Counted from the stretch's first letter, positions 1 through 9,302 are shown. The stretch: 33,244 nucleotides of DNA from HGM11416 sp964532155 (GCA_964532155.1 CAZHGN010000014.1:1-33244); one strand, 5' to 3'. Made by a program: numbers and translations. The notes: generated by a model from the sequence alone, not told the origin.

Positions 1-73
1 GACCGAAATAGCCGACTACGCAAATTGATAGAACGTAAACGACAACGAGAGCTAATACAAGTGATTTTTTCAT
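1..73 (-). CDS. N-terminus of a small membrane or exported protein (partial)
   Basis: Only the first 24 codons lie in the window; the gene runs off the left edge. It starts at ATG 73-71 behind a good ribosome binding site (AAAGGGGG), 14 bases after the stop of the upstream permease, so it is probably the third gene of the ABC exporter operon. The visible peptide begins MKKSLVLALVVVYVLSICVV: two lysines then a long hydrophobic run, which is a signal peptide or membrane anchor. The cysteine is preceded by S-I, a poor lipobox. The function cannot be told from this fragment. Confidence 0.6.
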   Translation of the reverse strand, partial: MKKSLVLALVVVYVLSICVVGYFG

Positions 74-87
74 TGATTACGCCCCCT

Positions 88-1722
88 TTATTTCTCGTAA
101 AAATATACTTTAATTTTGGTAAAGTACATGTAAGTAAACGCTACTAAGAAAGCAAGCCCTATAATGCAAAGCTTAAGGCAAGCGCTTGCAGTCCCTTCAG
201 GGAAGAGAATAAACGCAATGACGGTGTAGAGAGCGGCAACGATAAAAGCGATTATGGTTGCAAGCGACTCGTTAGGATTGTCTTCCACGTTGCCGGTTGT
301 GGCGTATTGCTCGTTTTGTGGGTTCATAAGGTCGAGCATACCGCTCCACATCATATGTCCCCATTGAATACCGACAAGGGATATGCAAAGCATCGTTATT
401 TGACCGCCGCTAAGACCGACGAACCGCGAAAATACGATAACGCTTGCTATAAGCGAAATTGCGGACGCGACCATGAGCGGCATTATTTTGATAAACAACG
501 GAAGATAAGGCTTTTGCGGTATGGTCTTTTTAACGTAAGCCGCCCTACCGTCACGCGAGTAGAGCGTGGCAACGACAGAGTTTGCCGCAAGTATCGGTAA
601 AAGCATTACCAAAAGATTAAATGCATATACCATGTTTACGCCTGAAACGTTTGTGTCCATTGCATAAAAAACTTTATTAAGCAAGTATACAAGAACAGGA
701 ACGACGATATAGGTCGTTACGAACGTTCCGAGCTGTTGGGAGCGCAAAAGGCTCAAAAGTTCGGTGCGCAAAAAAGTGGCGAAGGGGCTTCGCTTTACGT
801 CCGGACGGATGGTCTTGGGCGGAATCTTTTCAAACTCGATAGTTTTGGAAATCATCGTGAAGAAAAGAGGGCGCGACGCGGCGAACGTTATGCCGCCGAA
901 TACAGCGAGCATTCCGATAAGATAGCCGAAATAAAGCGGCAATTCCTTTACCGCAAGAGTATATTCGAGCCTTACGTATTTACCGCAAAGCATGGTAACG
1001 AACCAATTTGCCGGGTAGAGATATTTTTCGAGCCAATAGAGCCCGCTTAAAATGTACCGCTCTATAGTACCGCCCTGCTCGATAAGGTTAATATTTTCGG
1101 GGATAAGACCGATAACCTTGATCGAAACGAAAAGTACGACAGCGATGAGAACAAGGTACAGCGAAAACTGAAGCCAAGCGTGTTTTTTGACGAAGGAATA
1201 GACGTACATGACCGGGATTGAAAGCAGTGCACCGACAACCACCGGGAGAGCCGAAATGAATATGAACGCAAAAATTATCCAAGGATAATATGCTCCGGGC
1301 ATATTCGAAGTCATTCCGAACGAGATGAAAATGGGAACGGTAAAAAAGAAACTGCGTTTTAGTTCGTAAACGTAATAAACGATGAGTTTGGATACGAACA
1401 AAACGTTTGCATTTACCGGCATTGTGACGAGCACTTTATTGTCGTCTGCAAAGTACAGCGTTTTCATAAGCCCGGCGGTACACGAGAACAAGGACATTAA
1501 AAAGATAAGTCCCAAGACGAACACCATTAACTGTATTGGAATACCGCTCTTAAAAATGAGCAAGGGCAATGCTGTAAATACGACGTAGGCAACCGCCGCA
1601 ACGATTAAGAATTTTAGCACCGTAAAGACGATTTTGGATATGAGCCGCCGCGTGCTTGACGTGAACGAAAAATCCAACTTGTCTTTAAGCTGCATCATAA
1701 CGAGTGCGTAAAGGTGTTTCAT
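88..1722 (-). CDS. ABC exporter permease, large ABC-2-like type
   Basis: A 544-residue polytopic membrane protein with about ten to twelve hydrophobic segments. It resembles the large Firmicutes ABC exporter permeases (putative ABC_tran_2 group). The stretch near residues 92-120 (FADDNKVLVTMPVNANVLFVSKL) fits their typical loop, in which an acidic residue pair precedes a leucine/valine-proline motif and the next membrane helix. It begins 3 bases after the stop of the ATPase fusion gene, so the two are almost certainly co-translated and form one transporter. The substrate is unknown. The family call is from overall pattern, not from a search. Confidence 0.75.
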   Translation of the reverse strand: MKHLYALVMMQLKDKLDFSFTSSTRRLISKIVFTVLKFLIVAAVAYVVFTALPLLIFKSGIPIQLMVFVLGLIFLMSLFSCTAGLMKTLYFADDNKVLVTMPVNANVLFVSKLIVYYVYELKRSFFFTVPIFISFGMTSNMPGAYYPWIIFAFIFISALPVVVGALLSIPVMYVYSFVKKHAWLQFSLYLVLIAVVLFVSIKVIGLIPENINLIEQGGTIERYILSGLYWLEKYLYPANWFVTMLCGKYVRLEYTLAVKELPLYFGYLIGMLAVFGGITFAASRPLFFTMISKTIEFEKIPPKTIRPDVKRSPFATFLRTELLSLLRSQQLGTFVTTYIVVPVLVYLLNKVFYAMDTNVSGVNMVYAFNLLVMLLPILAANSVVATLYSRDGRAAYVKKTIPQKPYLPLFIKIMPLMVASAISLIASVIVFSRFVGLSGGQITMLCISLVGIQWGHMMWSGMLDLMNPQNEQYATTGNVEDNPNESLATIIAFIVAALYTVIAFILFPEGTASACLKLCIIGLAFLVAFTYMYFTKIKVYFYEK

Positions 1723-1725
1723 GAC

Positions 1726-3987
1726 TTATTCCGCCCCGCCGTCTTCGATTTTTTCGGTTTTTAAGCAGCCGTCCGCGTCGTTTTGCGCCATAATCGAGGC
1801 GGCAAATTCGTCGTCGTTGATCATCTTCATATAAAACTCTTCGAGCGGGCAAATCTTTTCGATTTCATCGATCGTTCTTACGCAAAGTATTTTGCCCTTC
1901 TTGATGATTGCTATGCGGTCGCAAATTCTTTCGACCACGTCGATTATGTGGCTGGAGAAAAATACGATATTCCCCGCTTCGGCGTGACGGCGCATACATT
2001 CTTTTACTTGGTAAATACTGTTCGGATCGAGACCGGTAAGCGGCTCGTCGAGTATCCAAAGGCGAGGCTGATGAACGAGCGCCGCCATAATCGTGATCTT
2101 TTGCTTCATACCGTGCGAGTAGGTCTTCATCGAGCAGTCGAAAGAACCTTCAAGCTCGAATAAAGAAACCATTTCGCTTATGCGCTGTTTTCTATCCTCT
2201 TCGGAAACGTCGTAAATATCTGCGATGTAATTGATATATTCCCTACCGGTCAAGCGTTCGTACAAGGCGTAATGGTCGGGAACAAAACCCGTTTGCGCCT
2301 TTGCCATGCTCGCTTGCTTGGCACAGTCGTAACCGCAAACTTCGATTGAGCCCTCGGTTATGGGCTGAATGCCTACTATGCTCTTTATAATAGTGGATTT
2401 GCCCGCGCCGTTCGGACCGAGAAAACCGAATATTTCGCCGCCGTTTACGGTAAGATTTGCATCTTTTACGGCGTATACCTTGCCGGTCGCGTATTTTTTT
2501 GAAAAGCCCTTTAAAATAAGGCTCGTTCCTGCTTGAATATTCATAGGTTGATCTATACTCCTTCCGTTAAGCGCCGAGGCGAGAGCAATTTTGTCTTGCC
2601 GGATTTTTTTGTTTTTAAGCATCATATCGTAGTGCGAATCGGCAAGAGCGAAAGCCTGTGCGTAAATAAACCAAATTCCGAACGCGATGCCGACGTATAC
2701 GATAAAGAACAGCAGTTGATATATCGGATGGAAAACGATTTCTTTACCGGAAACGGTAAACGACCAAGTTATGTCGAACAAGTTTTCCGCCCAAGTTCCG
2801 AATTTATCGGGAATGAAGTTACTGTTCAAGAAGAAATAGTCCACGTCGTGCCCGAGTGCGCCGAATACGGGGTTGAGAATTAATACTATTACGAAATAGA
2901 CGAAAAACGCCGCCATAGAGTGGTAAAACTGCTTAATCTTCGGACGTTCGAAAATTTTGAGCGCGACGAGAAGCAGCGGCATGAAAAACGCGGGATAATG
3001 GTTTATCCAGAAGTTGACGAAAGCCCAGTCCGTTATCGTAATTCCGTCCACCCCCATCGTGTAGTTAGGCATTGCCATTGCCAAAAACGCGCCCATTACG
3101 TTGATGAAGTAGGTGAAATAAAACAACCGCTTCATATTAAAAATTAGGCATATGGGAACGATGAACATCGCCGTGTTGCAAAGGTGCAAAGGCCACTCCC
3201 ACGGCTGTAAAAAAGTATTGTATTTGTAGCGCGTGCAGAACGTTATCATCAGCGCAACAGCCATATAGGTCATTGCGAAACGGCGTTCGTCGTAATCTTT
3301 TTCGCGCAAAGCAAAATATATGCAAAGGGGAATTATAAACGCGAAATAAAGGAATATTCTGTGGTACTTGGTGAAATCGTCAACGTATAAAAACACGGAA
3401 CCCTTGCCGAGGACGACTTGGAAAGCGTACGACGGAATGGTGCAAAGAAGCATTGCGAGCAAGGCAATCACAGCCGAAACGCGAGCGCGCGCGGGCATTT
3501 TTACCGCGGGATCGCGCAGCCATTCAATTACGCAAACGGCAAGCCCCAATGCGTTTTCGAGCGAGTATGCAAAAGCCGAAAACTTAAACGATTCGGTATA
3601 CTCCCCGCCCATAAGGAAACGTACGTTGTAATTAGTAAGACAAATGGCGATAAAATACGCCGGAAGGCAAAACCATTTTACGAGCGTGCCGAGCTTTTGA
3701 ACGCTTTTAAACCACGGACGAAGCATTATTATGCACGCCGCCGCCGCGGCAAACCAGACCGAAAGCTGAGACAACAGCGTCATAGCCTTGCCGTCGGCAC
3801 CGCCGACTAAGCCGTAAATATGGTATCGCGGATATTCGATATAAGAATAGTAACGAGCGGCAAAAACGACGATAAACGCAAGGGCTATGATTTTGTCTGC
3901 CAAGCCTTCGCGTTTTATTTTTTTATTCATAACGAGGGCTGCGCCCGTGAAAAGTACCGCACAAACGGCAGAAATTGCAATATACAT
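1726..3987 (-). CDS. YwaF/TMEM164-like membrane domain fused to ABC transporter ATPase
   Basis: 753 residues in two parts. Residues 1 to about 455 are membrane-embedded with roughly a dozen hydrophobic segments. The second half of this part (about 205-345) resembles the TIGR02206/YwaF-TMEM164 family, with the sequence PWEWPLHLCN at 262-271 and NHYPAFFMPL at 329-338. Residues 486-753 are a complete ABC ATPase: Walker A GPNGAGKST (524-532), signature SHGMKQ (624-629), Walker B WILDEP (644-649) and switch histidine in SSHI (678-681). YwaF itself is about 240 residues, so the membrane part is roughly twice that. The permease follows at once, so the ATPase presumably powers it. The role of the fused domain is unknown; eukaryotic TMEM164 is reported to be a phospholipid acyltransferase, but transferring that role here would be speculation. 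Confidence 0.75.
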   Translation of the reverse strand: MYIAISAVCAVLFTGAALVMNKKIKREGLADKIIALAFIVVFAARYYSYIEYPRYHIYGLVGGADGKAMTLLSQLSVWFAAAAACIIMLRPWFKSVQKLGTLVKWFCLPAYFIAICLTNYNVRFLMGGEYTESFKFSAFAYSLENALGLAVCVIEWLRDPAVKMPARARVSAVIALLAMLLCTIPSYAFQVVLGKGSVFLYVDDFTKYHRIFLYFAFIIPLCIYFALREKDYDERRFAMTYMAVALMITFCTRYKYNTFLQPWEWPLHLCNTAMFIVPICLIFNMKRLFYFTYFINVMGAFLAMAMPNYTMGVDGITITDWAFVNFWINHYPAFFMPLLLVALKIFERPKIKQFYHSMAAFFVYFVIVLILNPVFGALGHDVDYFFLNSNFIPDKFGTWAENLFDITWSFTVSGKEIVFHPIYQLLFFIVYVGIAFGIWFIYAQAFALADSHYDMMLKNKKIRQDKIALASALNGRSIDQPMNIQAGTSLILKGFSKKYATGKVYAVKDANLTVNGGEIFGFLGPNGAGKSTIIKSIVGIQPITEGSIEVCGYDCAKQASMAKAQTGFVPDHYALYERLTGREYINYIADIYDVSEEDRKQRISEMVSLFELEGSFDCSMKTYSHGMKQKITIMAALVHQPRLWILDEPLTGLDPNSIYQVKECMRRHAEAGNIVFFSSHIIDVVERICDRIAIIKKGKILCVRTIDEIEKICPLEEFYMKMINDDEFAASIMAQNDADGCLKTEKIEDGGAE

Positions 3988-4068
3988 CGACTTTTATCGC
4001 CCCCGACGCTCGCCGCGCCTAACGAAAAACCCCTTTAAGAATTTTTCTTTGATTTCTTCTTTTTCACG

Positions 4069-4097
4069 ATTCTAACACAAAAGAATTATAATGTCAA
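4069..4097 (-). promoter_or_regulatory. Sigma-A promoter of the YwaF-ABC operon
   Basis: On the minus strand, -35 TTGACA (4097-4092), a 17-base spacer and -10 TAGAAT (4074-4069). Transcription would start near 4062, leaving a leader of about 75 bases before the ATG at 3987. Confidence 0.75.
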
Positions 4098-4180
4098 ACG
4101 CTTTTTTCGCGTTTGCAAATTTTATTTTCACTTTTTTTTCACTTTTCTTTCATTTTGCAATTCTAACGCCAAAAAGCGGT

Positions 4181-4200
4181 TTATAAGTCCGTTATCGCAC
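4181..4200 (+). repeat. Dispersed hairpin repeat, copy 1 (divergent)
   Basis: TTATAAGTCCGTTATCGCAC, the most divergent copy of the repeat with core TATARGTCGATTATC. The inner arms ATAA and TTAT are kept, and an outer GCG (4176-4178) can pair with CGC (4196-4198). It is flanked by runs of A. It lies between the dnaJ terminator and the promoter of the YwaF-ABC operon; the rest of this 430-base intergenic stretch is AT-rich with no gene. Confidence 0.5.
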
Positions 4201-4270
4201 AAAAAAGTGTTTTTTCAAAAAGCGCTACGACAGCGGACGCATGTAAAAAAAACGTGATAAAAACACTAAA

Positions 4271-4312
4271 TAAAAGCACGCCGAGCTTGCGCGTTGCATT
4301 GCTTAGCGTGCT
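4271..4312 (-). terminator. Intrinsic terminator of the heat-shock operon
   Basis: Minus strand: AGCACGC (4312-4306) pairs with GCGTGCT (4281-4275) around a 24-base loop, followed by TTTTATTTA. It sits about 105 bases beyond the dnaJ stop. Confidence 0.7.
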
Positions 4313-4418
4313 ATAATTTTTTATGTTTTTTCACAGGCGTATCACCGCCCTATTTATTAAAGCGCACGAGTTTTGCATGCGTTTTAATTATTTTATTCAG
4401 CCGAAAAGCGCGCTCGGC

Positions 4419-5564
4419 TTAGTTGTTATACGGTTTTACGCCGTAGAGAGAATCCATTTTGTCGGAATATTCCTTGGCTTTGGGCGACTGTTTGAGTTCG
4501 AGCGTTTCGCCGAAAGACGAAAGCGCTTTCTTTTGCTCGCGCGAAAGCGAAGTGGGAATTTCGGCAACGACGGTTACGTATAAATTGCCTACACCCGAAG
4601 ACCGCGTGCGGATGCCCTTGCCGCGAAGTACGAACCGCTTGCCGTTCTGCGTGCCTGCGGGGATATCGAGATCGGCACAGCCGTCGTCGAGCGTGGGCAC
4701 CTTGACCGTTCCGCCCAAAATGCACGTGGTGACCGGAACGGGCAAATCGATGAATAAGTCGTAGTTTTGCCGCGTGAATATTTTGTGCGGCAGTATTTTA
4801 AAGTATACGATGAGATCGCCCGGCTCGCCGCCCGATTGGCTTGCGTGACCGTAGCCGCGTTTTTTCAAATAGCTGTTGGAGTCGCATCCGGCGGGAATAT
4901 CGAAAGACAGTTCGGTCGTAGCGCGGTTGTACCCTTTGCCCGAACACACCGTGCACTTGTCGGTAATTATCTTGCCGGTGCCGCCGCATTCGTCGCAAGC
5001 CCTAACCTGAACGGATCTGAAAAAGCTTGCGCCGGTAACGACCTGAATTTTGCCCGAGCCCTTGCACTTGGGGCACGTTTTATAAGCCGTACCGTTTTTA
5101 GCGCCCGTTCCGTTACACGTTTTGCAAGGCTCGCGGCGCATGTACGATATGGTCTTTTTGCAACCCTTTGCCGCATCCAAGAACGAAAGCTCGATGGTAA
5201 CTTCGACGTTGGATCCCTTTTCACGCCCCATATCCTCTGAGGAAGAAGAACTGCCAAAGCCGAATATATCGCTGAAAATATCGTTGAAACCGCCCGAAAA
5301 ACCGCCGAAGCCCTGTCCGCCCGAAAAGCCGCCGAAACCGCCGGAATTGGGATGATCAAGCTCGAAATCGTACGCCGAACGCTTTTTTTCGTCGGATAGC
5401 GTTTCGTTTGCCTCGTTTATCTCTTTAAATTTTGCCGCCGCCGCTTCGTCACCGGGATGAAGATCGGGATGATACTGCTTGACCAGTTTGCGGTAAGCGC
5501 TCTTGATCTCGTCCTGAGTTGCCTTGCGGTCGACTCCTAAAATTTCGTAATAGTTTTTTGCCAT
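4419..5564 (-). CDS. dnaJ: Chaperone protein DnaJ (Hsp40)
   Basis: 381 residues, usual length for type I DnaJ. The J domain (1-70) carries the HPD motif that stimulates DnaK ATPase. A Gly/Phe-rich linker follows (about 75-110), then a zinc domain with four CxxCxGxG motifs (CKTCNGTG, CPKCKGSG, CDECGGTG, CTVCSGKG), and the C-terminal substrate-binding domain. It is a cytoplasmic co-chaperone that delivers unfolded clients to DnaK. Last gene of hrcA-grpE-dnaK-dnaJ, 100 bases after dnaK; the spacer holds a strong hairpin that may set the relative amounts of DnaK and DnaJ. Confidence 0.97.
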   Translation of the reverse strand: MAKNYYEILGVDRKATQDEIKSAYRKLVKQYHPDLHPGDEAAAAKFKEINEANETLSDEKKRSAYDFELDHPNSGGFGGFSGGQGFGGFSGGFNDIFSDIFGFGSSSSSEDMGREKGSNVEVTIELSFLDAAKGCKKTISYMRREPCKTCNGTGAKNGTAYKTCPKCKGSGKIQVVTGASFFRSVQVRACDECGGTGKIITDKCTVCSGKGYNRATTELSFDIPAGCDSNSYLKKRGYGHASQSGGEPGDLIVYFKILPHKIFTRQNYDLFIDLPVPVTTCILGGTVKVPTLDDGCADLDIPAGTQNGKRFVLRGKGIRTRSSGVGNLYVTVVAEIPTSLSREQKKALSSFGETLELKQSPKAKEYSDKMDSLYGVKPYNN

Positions 5565-5617
5565 GTTTTATTATCTCGCTTGCAACGCGCAAGAACGCTT
5601 CTCCGCATTGCCGTAAA

Positions 5618-5655
5618 GCAAGTGGCGAAGAAGATTTTCTTCGCCAAAAACTTGC
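5618..5655 (-). promoter_or_regulatory. Strong mRNA hairpin between dnaK and dnaJ
   Basis: A perfect 10-bp stem TGGCGAAGAA/TTCTTCGCCA (5623-5632 with 5637-5646) with a 4-base loop. It is extended by GCAAG/CTTGC (5618-5622 with 5651-5655) across a 4-base bulge. No run of U follows, so it is unlikely to be a simple terminator. A processing or stability element protecting the dnaK message is the likeliest role (inference). Confidence 0.6.
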
Positions 5656-5664
5656 CGTAATTCT

Positions 5665-7482
5665 TTAGTTCTGATGGAATTCGGTATCGTCGCCGCCCTG
5701 TGCGCCCGCGTCGCCGCCGCCGTTACCGTCATCGCCTGCACCGCCGTTTGCGCCTTGATAAAGCTTGGCGAATACCGCTTGACCTTCGTTGGCGAGCGTT
5801 TCGGTCGCTTTCTTTATGCGCTCGGTATCGTTGGATTCGAGTTCGGTCTTTGCCGAAGCAATAGCCGCTTCTACGCGCTGTTTATCTTCGTCCGAAAGCT
5901 TGTCGGCGTTTTCCTTTAAGGTCTTTTCGAAAGTGAAGATCATGCCGTCGAGCTGGTTCTTGGCTTCGACCGCTTCTTTTCTCTGCTTGTCTTCAGCCTC
6001 GTATTTTTCGGCTTCTTTGACGGCTTTGTCGATGTCCTCTTCGGAAAGATTGGTCGACGAAGTAATGGTTATATCGGTCGCCTTGCCCGTGCCGAGATCC
6101 TTTGCGGTTACGTGAACGATACCGTTTGCATCGACGTCGAAGCTGACTTCGATTTGCGGTATTCCTCTGGGAGCGGGAGCAATGCCTACGAGATTGAAGC
6201 TGCCGAGCGTTTTGTTGTCGCGTGCGAACTGTCTTTCGCCTTGAAGAACGTGAATAGTAACCTCGGTCTGGTTATCTGCCGCAGTCGAGAATACCTGTGA
6301 TTTCTTTGCGGGAATAGTGGTATTTCTTTCGATAAGCTTGGTGAATACGCCGCCGAGCGTTTCGATACCCAAGCTCAAAGGCATAACGTCGAGAAGAAGA
6401 ACGTCTTTTACTTCGCCGGTGAGAACGCCGCCTTGGATAGCCGCGCCGACCGCAACGCATTCGTCGGGGTTAATACCCTTGAACGGTTCTTTGCCGGTAA
6501 CCTTTCTTACCGCTTCTACGACGGCGGGAATACGAGTCGATCCGCCGACGAGAATAACCTTGTCTACGTCGTTGTAGCTAAGCCCCGCGTCCGACATTGC
6601 CTTTTTAAGAGGCTCCAACGTAGCGGAAACGAGATCGGCGGTCATTGCCTCGAATTTCTGTCTGGTAAGAGTCATATCGAGGTGCTTAGGACCGGTCGCG
6701 TCGGCAGTGATGAACGGCAAGCTGATAGAAGTGGAGGTCATGCCCGAAAGTTCGATTTTCGCCTTTTCGGCAGCTTCTTTAAGTCTTTGCATTGCCATCT
6801 TGTCGCCCGAAAGATCAACGCCCTGAGTCGCTTTAAACTCGGAAATCATCCAATCGATAATCTTTTTGTCGAAGTCGTCGCCGCCGAGCATGCAGTTACC
6901 GTTGGTCGCAAGAACCTCGAATACGCCGTCACCGATATCGAGAATGGATACGTCGAACGTGCCGCCGCCCAAGTCGTAAATAATTACCTTGTGCGAATCG
7001 GTGTCTTTGTCGAGACCGTAAGCGAGCGCCGCCGCGGTCGGCTCGTTGATTACGCGAAGAACGTTAAGACCGGCTATTCTGCCTGCGTCCTTGGTCGCTT
7101 GACGCTGACTGTCGGAAAAGTATGCGGGGCAAGTGATAACGGCGTCCTTGACGGACTCGCCGAGATATGCTTCGGCATCCTTTTTAAGCTTTGAAAGGAT
7201 CATTGCGGAAATTTCTTGCGGCGAATAATCCTTGTCGTCGATTTTTACTTTATAATCGCTTCCCATGTGCCTTTTGATGGAAACGACCGTCTTTTCGGGG
7301 TTGGCAACGGCTTGGCGCTTTGCTATCTGTCCTACAAGCCTCTCGCCGTCCTTTTGGAACGCAACGACGGAAGGAGTCGTTCTCGAACCCTCGGCGTTGG
7401 CGATAACTACCGGCTCGCCGCCTTCCATAACCGCTACGCATGAATTTGTAGTACCTAAGTCAATACCAATAATTTTACTCAT
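5665..7482 (-). CDS. dnaK: Chaperone protein DnaK (Hsp70)
   Basis: 605 residues, typical of Firmicutes DnaK. The ATPase domain starts with the phosphate-loop signature GIDLGTTNSCVAV; further Hsp70 signatures IYDLGGGTFDVSI and VILVGGSTRIPAV are present. The substrate-binding domain and helical lid follow, ending in a Gly/Asp-rich tail. ATP-driven cytoplasmic chaperone working with DnaJ and GrpE. The ATG at 7482 follows AAAGGAG with a 10-base spacer. The upstream spacer to grpE contains an assembly gap. Confidence 0.98.
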   Translation of the reverse strand: MSKIIGIDLGTTNSCVAVMEGGEPVVIANAEGSRTTPSVVAFQKDGERLVGQIAKRQAVANPEKTVVSIKRHMGSDYKVKIDDKDYSPQEISAMILSKLKKDAEAYLGESVKDAVITCPAYFSDSQRQATKDAGRIAGLNVLRVINEPTAAALAYGLDKDTDSHKVIIYDLGGGTFDVSILDIGDGVFEVLATNGNCMLGGDDFDKKIIDWMISEFKATQGVDLSGDKMAMQRLKEAAEKAKIELSGMTSTSISLPFITADATGPKHLDMTLTRQKFEAMTADLVSATLEPLKKAMSDAGLSYNDVDKVILVGGSTRIPAVVEAVRKVTGKEPFKGINPDECVAVGAAIQGGVLTGEVKDVLLLDVMPLSLGIETLGGVFTKLIERNTTIPAKKSQVFSTAADNQTEVTIHVLQGERQFARDNKTLGSFNLVGIAPAPRGIPQIEVSFDVDANGIVHVTAKDLGTGKATDITITSSTNLSEEDIDKAVKEAEKYEAEDKQRKEAVEAKNQLDGMIFTFEKTLKENADKLSDEDKQRVEAAIASAKTELESNDTERIKKATETLANEGQAVFAKLYQGANGGAGDDGNGGGDAGAQGGDDTEFHQN

Positions 7483-7538
7483 AATCTATGTTCTCCTTTG
7501 AATGTTTTTAGATTTATTTACGCTTTTTAAGCTTTATT

Positions 7539-7638
7539 NNNNNNNNNNNNNNNNNNNNNNNNNNNNNNNNNNNNNNNNNNNNNNNNNNNNNNNNNNNNNN
7601 NNNNNNNNNNNNNNNNNNNNNNNNNNNNNNNNNNNNNN
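7539..7638. other. Assembly gap (100 N) between grpE and dnaK
   Basis: Exactly 100 N, a conventional placeholder. It lies between the grpE stop (7660) and the dnaK start (7482), so the true spacer length is unknown. Whatever sits there, such as a promoter, a hairpin or a small gene, cannot be seen. Both neighbouring genes are intact. Confidence 0.95.
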
Positions 7639-7659
7639 GCGCTATGCCGCTTTGCTGCC

Positions 7660-8238
7660 CTATTTTATCACGACGACTTGCGCGTAACGCAAGATCTTGC
7701 CGCCGAGCTCGTAACCCTTGCGGAATACGCTCTTTATGCGGCCGCTTTCTTCGCCCTCTTCGGCTTCGACTTGATGAACCGCCTCGTGCAGATTGGGATC
7801 GAATATTTCACCTACCGGATCGACCGCCTTTACGTTTAAGTTTGCGAGAGTTTCGGCAAACTGCCTTATCATCATCGCAATGCCCTCCGCCGTCTTTTCG
7901 TCGGGAACGGATTGCATAGCGCGCTCCAAATTGTCGCCAATGACTAAAATGGACTTGATTACGTCCGCTTGACCGTCGGCGTATGCTTGCGCGCGTTCGT
8001 TGGCGTGGCGCTTTCTGTAATTTTCAAACTCGGCGGCGGATCTGTACCAGCTTTGCTTGTACTCTTCGGCTTTTTTCTCGCTTTCCTCGAGCTTGAGTTC
8101 GAGTGCTTCCAATTCGTCGAGTTGCGGCTCCGCATTTGCCGTTTTGTCGTTTTCTACGGTTTCTTCCGCAGTTTCGTCTAAAGGTTGCGCTTTCGCTTTT
8201 TGTTCTTCGTTTATTTTCTTCTTTTTATTTTCGGACAT
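7660..8238 (-). CDS. grpE: Nucleotide exchange factor GrpE
   Basis: 192 residues. A lysine- and glutamate-rich N-terminal tail leads into a long coiled coil (about 40-90). The C-terminal beta domain carries the family pattern NPNLHEAVHQVE and ends GKILRYAQVVVIK. GrpE is a homodimer that releases ADP from DnaK. The start at 8238 follows GGAGGTAGAA, and only 15 bases separate it from hrcA, so the two are co-transcribed. Confidence 0.96.
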   Translation of the reverse strand: MSENKKKKINEEQKAKAQPLDETAEETVENDKTANAEPQLDELEALELKLEESEKKAEEYKQSWYRSAAEFENYRKRHANERAQAYADGQADVIKSILVIGDNLERAMQSVPDEKTAEGIAMMIRQFAETLANLNVKAVDPVGEIFDPNLHEAVHQVEAEEGEESGRIKSVFRKGYELGGKILRYAQVVVIK

Positions 8239-8253
8239 TTCTACCTCCGCCGT

Positions 8254-9279
8254 TTAGCCTTTCGTAAGTAAGGACTCGAGTATTCTTCCGACGTTCTCGA
8301 GAACGGCTACTACTTTTTTATAATCCATTCGAACCGGACCTATTACGCCGTACGTTCCCAGTTTTACGCCGTTTACGGTGTACGTCGCGGATACGAGAGA
8401 ACAGTCGTCGGGTATTTCGTCGTACCCCTCGCTGCCGATTTTTACGTTGATTTTCATATCGCGCGAGCCGTCGTCGCTGAGCAAACTGACGATTTTATCC
8501 TTGCTCGTCACCGCTTGCAAGAAACGGCGAATTTTGCCGATGTCTGCGTATTCGGGATGGTCGAGCATTTTATCCTCGCCCTCGACGATAAGATCGCTTT
8601 CGTCGTAACTGACGTAGTTTTTAAGCGCGTCGACGACCATTACGAAAACGGACTTGTAATTTGCGAATTCTTCGTCGGCTTCCGGACCTAACTCGCAACA
8701 TTCGTCGAGCGACCGCCCTACCATCATTTTTTCGAGAATGCGGTTGGCGTCCTCTAAATTGGCGTCGGACATGTCGGACGGAAGGGATATGAATTTATCC
8801 TTTAAAATCTTGTTTTCGGTTACGATAATCACCAAGGCGCTGTCCGGTCTGTATCTGAACAGCTTTACGCCGGTAACCTTTTCGCTAAGATCGTGGGGCG
8901 CAACCGCCATCGACGTGTAGCTCGTAAGCTCGCTTATTACCTTTGCCGTACTGCGAATTACGTGCTCGAGGTCGTCCGTCCTTTCAAGGAATATGCGCTT
9001 AATGTAGTCGAGTTCTTTCGCCGTCGGCTTCTCTTTTACCATAAGATCGCTGACGTAAAGCTTGTACGCCTCGGTCGACGGTATTCTGCCCGCCGACGTG
9101 TGCGGCTGTTCGAGATATCCGAGCTCTTCGAGCGCACTCATCTCGCTCCTAATAGTTGCGGAGCTTATCGCCCCGTCATACTGCTCGGCTATCGCTTTCG
9201 ACGATACCGGAGACGCCGTTTCGATATAGTTGTCAACGGCTATCTTCAATATTTTTTTCTTTCGTTCGGTCAACCCCAT
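8254..9279 (-). CDS. hrcA: Heat-inducible transcription repressor HrcA
   Basis: 341 residues. An N-terminal winged helix (about 1-75, with SSATIRSEMSALEELGYL and HTSAGRIPS) is followed by a GAF-like dimerisation domain. HrcA binds CIRCE and represses the chaperone operon; its folding depends on GroEL, giving feedback. I place the start at ATG 9279, which has AAGGGG 8 bases upstream; the in-frame GTG at 9288 overlaps that site and is less likely. First gene of hrcA-grpE-dnaK-dnaJ, so the operon represses itself through the CIRCE at 9303-9329. Confidence 0.96.
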   Translation of the reverse strand: MGLTERKKKILKIAVDNYIETASPVSSKAIAEQYDGAISSATIRSEMSALEELGYLEQPHTSAGRIPSTEAYKLYVSDLMVKEKPTAKELDYIKRIFLERTDDLEHVIRSTAKVISELTSYTSMAVAPHDLSEKVTGVKLFRYRPDSALVIIVTENKILKDKFISLPSDMSDANLEDANRILEKMMVGRSLDECCELGPEADEEFANYKSVFVMVVDALKNYVSYDESDLIVEGEDKMLDHPEYADIGKIRRFLQAVTSKDKIVSLLSDDGSRDMKINVKIGSEGYDEIPDDCSLVSATYTVNGVKLGTYGVIGPVRMDYKKVVAVLENVGRILESLLTKG

Positions 9280-9302
9280 TTGGCACACCCCTTAAAAGAT
9301 TG

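Noticed and set aside
6433..7194. 253-codon open frame on the plus strand
   Set aside because: Lies entirely antisense to dnaK and has no recognisable domain or start signal; a by-product of the codon bias of dnaK.
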